A DNA stretch of 64,000 bases, taken from Cognataquiflexum nitidum. GTDB taxonomy: Bacteria > Bacteroidota > Bacteroidia > Cytophagales > Cyclobacteriaceae. The DNA is taken from assembly GCF_022538055.1 (NCBI RefSeq), contig NZ_JAKZAM010000025.1, positions 1 to 64,000 of the forward strand, written 5' to 3'. Position numbers and translations under genes: made by a program. Under the pieces are notes generated by a model. It did no database searches and was not told where the DNA came from. It saw nothing but the letters and a program-made list of their open reading frames with translations. Shown piece after piece: positions 60,783-64,000 of the stretch (the stretch's first letter is position 1; every line of letters begins with the position of its first letter).

Positions 60783-61334
60783 TTATTGGTTGAGATATTT
60801 TTCTATGATACCGGACAAAAGCCCTTTGGATTGTAAAATTAAATCGGCCACCTCTCTGAATACCCCTTGGCCACCATCGAGAGAAGATACAAAATCTACA
60901 TGAGAACTGATATAGGGAAGCGCATCAGCAGGGCATGCTGAGAACCCAACTTTCCGGATTAGGGGCAAATCAATTAGGTCGTCTCCGATGTAGGCAACTT
61001 CCCCAATTTGGATTTCCAGCACCTCCAAAATCTCCTCTAGTTTCTGGGCTTTATCACGTACGCCATGGTAATGGAAATCAAAGTTAAGTTCTTCACACCT
61101 GTTTTCTACCACTTTCGAATTTCTTCCAGTAATAGCACCTACGAGAATCCCGTTTTTGCGGAGCTGGGCCACAATAAAACCATCCTTGACATTGAATCTT
61201 TTGTATTCTAGTCCATTGTCATCGTAGATAATCCCACCATCGGTCAATACCCCGTCCACATCAGTGATAAGCAATTTTATTTTTTCAGCTTTGAACGAGA
61301 TTTCCCCCGTAATTCCAGAAAGGTAGTTATCCAT
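60783..61334 (-). CDS. KdsC-like HAD phosphatase (Kdo 8-P phosphatase)
   Basis: A 183-residue HAD-superfamily enzyme with LLITDVDGVLTDGG (Asp nucleophile), GAITGRNS and YIGDDLIDLPL. KdsC removes the phosphate from Kdo 8-phosphate, the step after KdsA. ATG 61334 lies 2 nt from the upstream stop; the longer ORF would run into that gene. Confidence 0.92.
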   Translation of the reverse strand: MDNYLSGITGEISFKAEKIKLLITDVDGVLTDGGIIYDDNGLEYKRFNVKDGFIVAQLRKNGILVGAITGRNSKVVENRCEELNFDFHYHGVRDKAQKLEEILEVLEIQIGEVAYIGDDLIDLPLIRKVGFSACPADALPYISSHVDFVSSLDGGQGVFREVADLILQSKGLLSGIIEKYLNQ

Positions 61335-61335
61335 A

Positions 61336-62877
61336 TTACTTCTTTTTCTTCCACTGAATGGAGTATAGGTCAAGTCTTCTTTGGTCAAGGTTTCTCACGC
61401 TTCCTGCTTTCCTTTGTTTGGTCAGCAAGTCCAAGTCAACGTCTGCTACTATGGTAGTTTCGGCGTTTTCAGAGGCTTGGGCCACCGTGGCATCGTGTGG
61501 GAATGAGAAATCCGAGGGTGAATAAATCGCCGCTTGGGAATATTGGATATCCATGTTTTCTACCCTAGGAAGGTTGCCGACGGATCCTGTTATGGCGACA
61601 TAACATTCATTTTCGACTGCTCTTGCTTTGGCGCAGGTATTTACGCGGAGGTAGGCATTTTTGGTGTCTGTCCAAAATGGTACAAAGAGGATGTCCATTT
61701 CCTGCTCGGCCAATATTCTCCCAAGCTCAGGAAATTCTACATCGTAACAGATCAAAATCCCTATTTTCCCTGCATCGGTATCAAAAACCTTGATGCCGTT
61801 ACCTCCCTGAAGGCCCCAATAGGCCTGCTCATCAGGCGTTATGTGCAGCTTATATTGCTTGTCTGTTGTGCCGTCCCTCCTGCAGAGATAACTCACATTC
61901 CTGAGTTTTTTGCCATCATACTCAGGCATACTTCCCGCGATGATGTTCACATTGTAGGAAAGGGCCAAGTCCCTCATTCTGCTGATGATTTCGTCAGTAT
62001 AGTCAGCTACATTACGGATCGCCTCAGAGGCATCCATGTCATTGAATTCGGCCAAAAGTGGCGCATTGAAAAATTCAGGAAAAAGACAAAAATCTGATTT
62101 GTAGCCAGAGATGGTATCCACAAAGAATTCAACTTGCTGCATCAAGTCATCGACATTGTTGAAGCGGCGCATTTTCCATTGAACCAATCCCAAGCGAACA
62201 ATTGACTTTTTATTGCCTATGAGTTTTTCATCCTTTTCATAGTAAATGTTAATCCATTCCAAAAGGGTGGCATAGGCTCTTGAATCAGTATCTTCAGGAA
62301 GGTATTTGGTAATCACTTTCCTAACGTGAAATTCATTTGCCAACTGAAATGAAAGTACAGGATCAAATATCTCCTTGCTCTTGACCAAATCAATGTACTT
62401 CCTTGGCGTCATCTGATCGGCATATTTGGAATATCCCGGAATCCTCCCCCCCGCAATGATGGACCGGAGGTTAAGGTTTTCGCAAAGCTCTTTTCTTGCG
62501 TCATAAAGTCTTCTTCCCAATCTCATCCCCCGGTAATCCTGATGCACAAAGACATCGGTACCATAAAGGGTATCCCCGTCATTATCATGGGTGTCAAATT
62601 TCCCAAAACCCGTGATTTGATCATAAGTATGGTTATCTCCAAATTTGGTGTAATCCACCACTAAGCTCAACGCAGCAGCGACTACTTTCCCATTGTCTTC
62701 AATACAAATCTGACCTTCCGGAAAAGCCTTTATCTGATTTTTCAATTCCTGCCTCGTCCATGCGCCTCCTTGGTCCCGATAGATGCTGACCATTATTTCC
62801 CGGATATCATCATAATCCGACAACTTGATATTTCTGAGTTTGAGACGGTGCTCTAATTCTTCTTTTTGCTTACTCAT
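61336..62877 (-). CDS. GNAT acetyltransferase fused to carbon-nitrogen hydrolase
   Basis: A 513-residue two-domain protein. The N-terminal GNAT domain (about 12-170) has HQDYRGMRLGRRLY; the C-terminal nitrilase-superfamily domain (about 225-500) has the Glu-Lys-Cys triad in FCLFPEFFNAP, QYKLHITPDE and ILICYDVEFPEL. Such fusions occur in many bacteria; the substrate is unknown. It heads the kdsC-kdsA operon. A -7 element ends 4 nt before its ATG. Confidence 0.92.
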   Translation of the reverse strand: MSKQKEELEHRLKLRNIKLSDYDDIREIMVSIYRDQGGAWTRQELKNQIKAFPEGQICIEDNGKVVAAALSLVVDYTKFGDNHTYDQITGFGKFDTHDNDGDTLYGTDVFVHQDYRGMRLGRRLYDARKELCENLNLRSIIAGGRIPGYSKYADQMTPRKYIDLVKSKEIFDPVLSFQLANEFHVRKVITKYLPEDTDSRAYATLLEWINIYYEKDEKLIGNKKSIVRLGLVQWKMRRFNNVDDLMQQVEFFVDTISGYKSDFCLFPEFFNAPLLAEFNDMDASEAIRNVADYTDEIISRMRDLALSYNVNIIAGSMPEYDGKKLRNVSYLCRRDGTTDKQYKLHITPDEQAYWGLQGGNGIKVFDTDAGKIGILICYDVEFPELGRILAEQEMDILFVPFWTDTKNAYLRVNTCAKARAVENECYVAITGSVGNLPRVENMDIQYSQAAIYSPSDFSFPHDATVAQASENAETTIVADVDLDLLTKQRKAGSVRNLDQRRLDLYSIQWKKKK

Positions 62878-62881
62878 GGCA

Positions 62882-62889
62882 CAAAATTA
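62882..62889 (-). promoter_or_regulatory. -7 element 4 nt before the GNAT/nitrilase gene
   Basis: TAATTTTG on the minus strand fits TAnnTTTG; only 4 nt separate it from the ATG at 62877, suggesting a leaderless operon mRNA. Confidence 0.5.
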
Positions 62890-63196
62890 ACCAAAAATCC
62901 CTCATTAATTTTAAATTCCTCGGCTTTGGTGTCTTCTCATTCTCTCATCAATTTTTCTGGATCGTTTTCATTTCAAAATCATTTTCAAAGAGATGAAATT
63001 ATTTTTTTTGTAGTCGATCCCCATTCTTTGAGACTTTTTAATATCTTATCATCCTGATATGCAGCCATAATCGACAAAATTTCTACCAGAAGCTTTAAAT
63101 TAAAAATTGAATTATTGATTCTTTTTATATTTCTTTACAGGTAAAATTCATGAATCTCGCACTCATAAATTACCTTTATCACTCTATTTTTATCAC
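62890..63196. other. Divergent intergenic region
   Basis: About 300 AT-rich bases between divergent genes. TACCTTTA (63170-63177) near the right end is one base from TAnnTTTG and may serve the outer-membrane gene. No gene or RNA was recognised. Confidence 0.45.
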
Positions 63197-64000
63197 ATGA
63201 GAAAATTAGCTTTGATTTTTTTGCTCTCTATGATGGCCTTTGAAACTTATTCGCAAAGTTTTTATAGGTACAGGTTTGATGCACCATGGTCAGTCTCGGT
63301 AGCTGCCGGACCGACCCAATATTTTGGTGAACTTTATTCTCTTTGGAAATATAATGAAGGAATCCAACCCGATTGGAATGCAAACATTGCCGTGAGGAGA
63401 ACTCTGGGGACTTATATCAGGACGAGGGCTGAATTTACTTATTATCAGATTTCGGGACAAGATCCTCCTGCGGATCCAAGAAGTAACAGGGAACCAAGAA
63501 ATCTGCATTTTCGGGCAAGAAATTGGGAAGCAAGCCTAATAGGTGAGCTGCACCTGAAGCCTGTAAAAGTATATAACATCACGAGAAATTTTATAAACTT
63601 TTATGGCTTTGCAGGAGTGGGCATTTCGAGCAATAATCCTAAGGCAGAATTGAATGGAACTTGGGTGGATTTAAGGCCTCTCCAATTGGAAAACAACCCT
63701 TACGACAAATACATTTTTGTATTCCCTACAGGTGTAGGAATGAAATACAAACTGAATGTTTACACGGATTTGACGATCGAAATGAATTATAGGTGGACAA
63801 TCACTGATTATATGGACGATATCAGTGCTTACAACATAAAGGAATTTTATCAAGACCTGGTCAATGATTATGGCGTAAATGGGAATGGCGCCAGGCCTGA
63901 CAGACTTAGATTGGCTATAAGAAACCCAAATTTTATCAAAGACAACGGTGAGCCTGATGTCCAAAAAATCCTTGATAATGGCGGAAGAATCCGAAGAGGT
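63197..64000 (+). CDS. Outer-membrane beta-barrel protein, partial
   Basis: Open to the window edge (268 codons without stop). Signal peptide MRKLALIFLLSMMAFETYSQ, then aromatic-rich beta strands (WSVSVAAGPTQYFGELY, FYGFAGVGISSN, YKLNVYTDLTIEMNYRW). It looks like a DUF6089-type outer-membrane protein, perhaps related to PorG of type IX secretion, but the match is weak. The C-terminus is missing. Confidence 0.75.
   Translation, partial: MRKLALIFLLSMMAFETYSQSFYRYRFDAPWSVSVAAGPTQYFGELYSLWKYNEGIQPDWNANIAVRRTLGTYIRTRAEFTYYQISGQDPPADPRSNREPRNLHFRARNWEASLIGELHLKPVKVYNITRNFINFYGFAGVGISSNNPKAELNGTWVDLRPLQLENNPYDKYIFVFPTGVGMKYKLNVYTDLTIEMNYRWTITDYMDDISAYNIKEFYQDLVNDYGVNGNGARPDRLRLAIRNPNFIKDNGEPDVQKILDNGGRIRRG

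Overview
The window looks like chromosomal DNA of a Bacteroidota bacterium, most probably Cytophagales and plausibly Cyclobacteriaceae. The grounds are several TAnnTTTG-type -7 promoter elements, many short-signal lipoproteins, families typical of the phylum (DUF4199 pairs, a DUF4221-like lipoprotein, DUF2721, GxxExxY, phylum-restricted outer-membrane barrels), Kdo genes for LPS, and intergenic purine-rich microrepeats. The genus cannot be fixed from the sequence alone. Most of the DNA is housekeeping sequence in short operons. Accessory material sits at a few points.

Layout. 1-1402: nine-copy tandem array of 149/158-bp units. 1557-3509: an unusual AAA+ / M41-peptidase fusion. 3918-9898: a very large secreted ThuA-dehydrogenase-PKD-cytochrome protein and a family 3 glycosidase. 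10.3-13.8 kb: pgk, Sua5, a TPR lipoprotein and a thioesterase. 14.0-17.8 kb: tightly coupled Nudix, unknown, RecQ and enoyl-CoA hydratase genes. 17.9-23.1 kb: a ComEC-like protein, a small barrel, GNAT/PhoH, SAM hydrolase and a monooxygenase-fold protein. 23.2 kb: tRNA-Leu(CAA). 23.9-24.4 kb: YefM-YoeB with a TGTACA operator. 25.5-26.0 kb: AT-rich repeat block in two opposed halves. 26-30.4 kb: GDPD, lpd, a GxxExxY gene between inverted repeats, and fabG. 32.2-34.2 kb: SPFH operon. 34.2-38.3 kb: TolC/ABC permease/adaptor efflux operon. 38.5-41.6 kb: methyltransferase, a duplicated remnant of its tail, HigBA, and a low-GC lipoprotein gene. 41.8-47.7 kb: two glycosyltransferases, two DUF4199 proteins, a dihydroorotase-like protein that has lost metal ligands, and a VOC lipoprotein. 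47.7-48.3 kb: HEPN-MNT module. 48.5 kb: a homologue of the eukaryotic N-terminal glutamine amidase NTAQ1. 50-57 kb: guaA, a phosphotriesterase-like lipoprotein, a DNA-ligase-associated nuclease, a flavin reductase, an SDR, folE and PTPS. 57.5-62.9 kb: two L,D-transpeptidases and the kdsA-kdsC-GNAT/nitrilase operon. 63.2 kb to the edge: a partial outer-membrane protein.

Main points for follow-up. (1) The AAA+/M41 fusion seems to combine a Clp/HSP100-type ATPase with an FtsH-type metalloprotease and has no membrane anchor. (2) The NTAQ1 homologue keeps a Cys-His-Asp triad, suggesting N-terminal Gln deamidation and perhaps a tiered N-degron pathway in this bacterium. (3) Two repeat systems (the 1.4-kb array and the inverted repeats around GxxExxY) share a CTGCG/CGCAG-rich vocabulary. 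(4) Three toxin-antitoxin-type modules lie within 25 kb, two with readable operators. (5) Several genes have a -7 element only 3-5 nt before the ATG, suggesting leaderless mRNAs.

All domain calls come from reading motifs by eye. No database search or alignment was run. Starts were moved from the longest ORF where a signal peptide, a domain boundary or a promoter element argued for a shorter protein.
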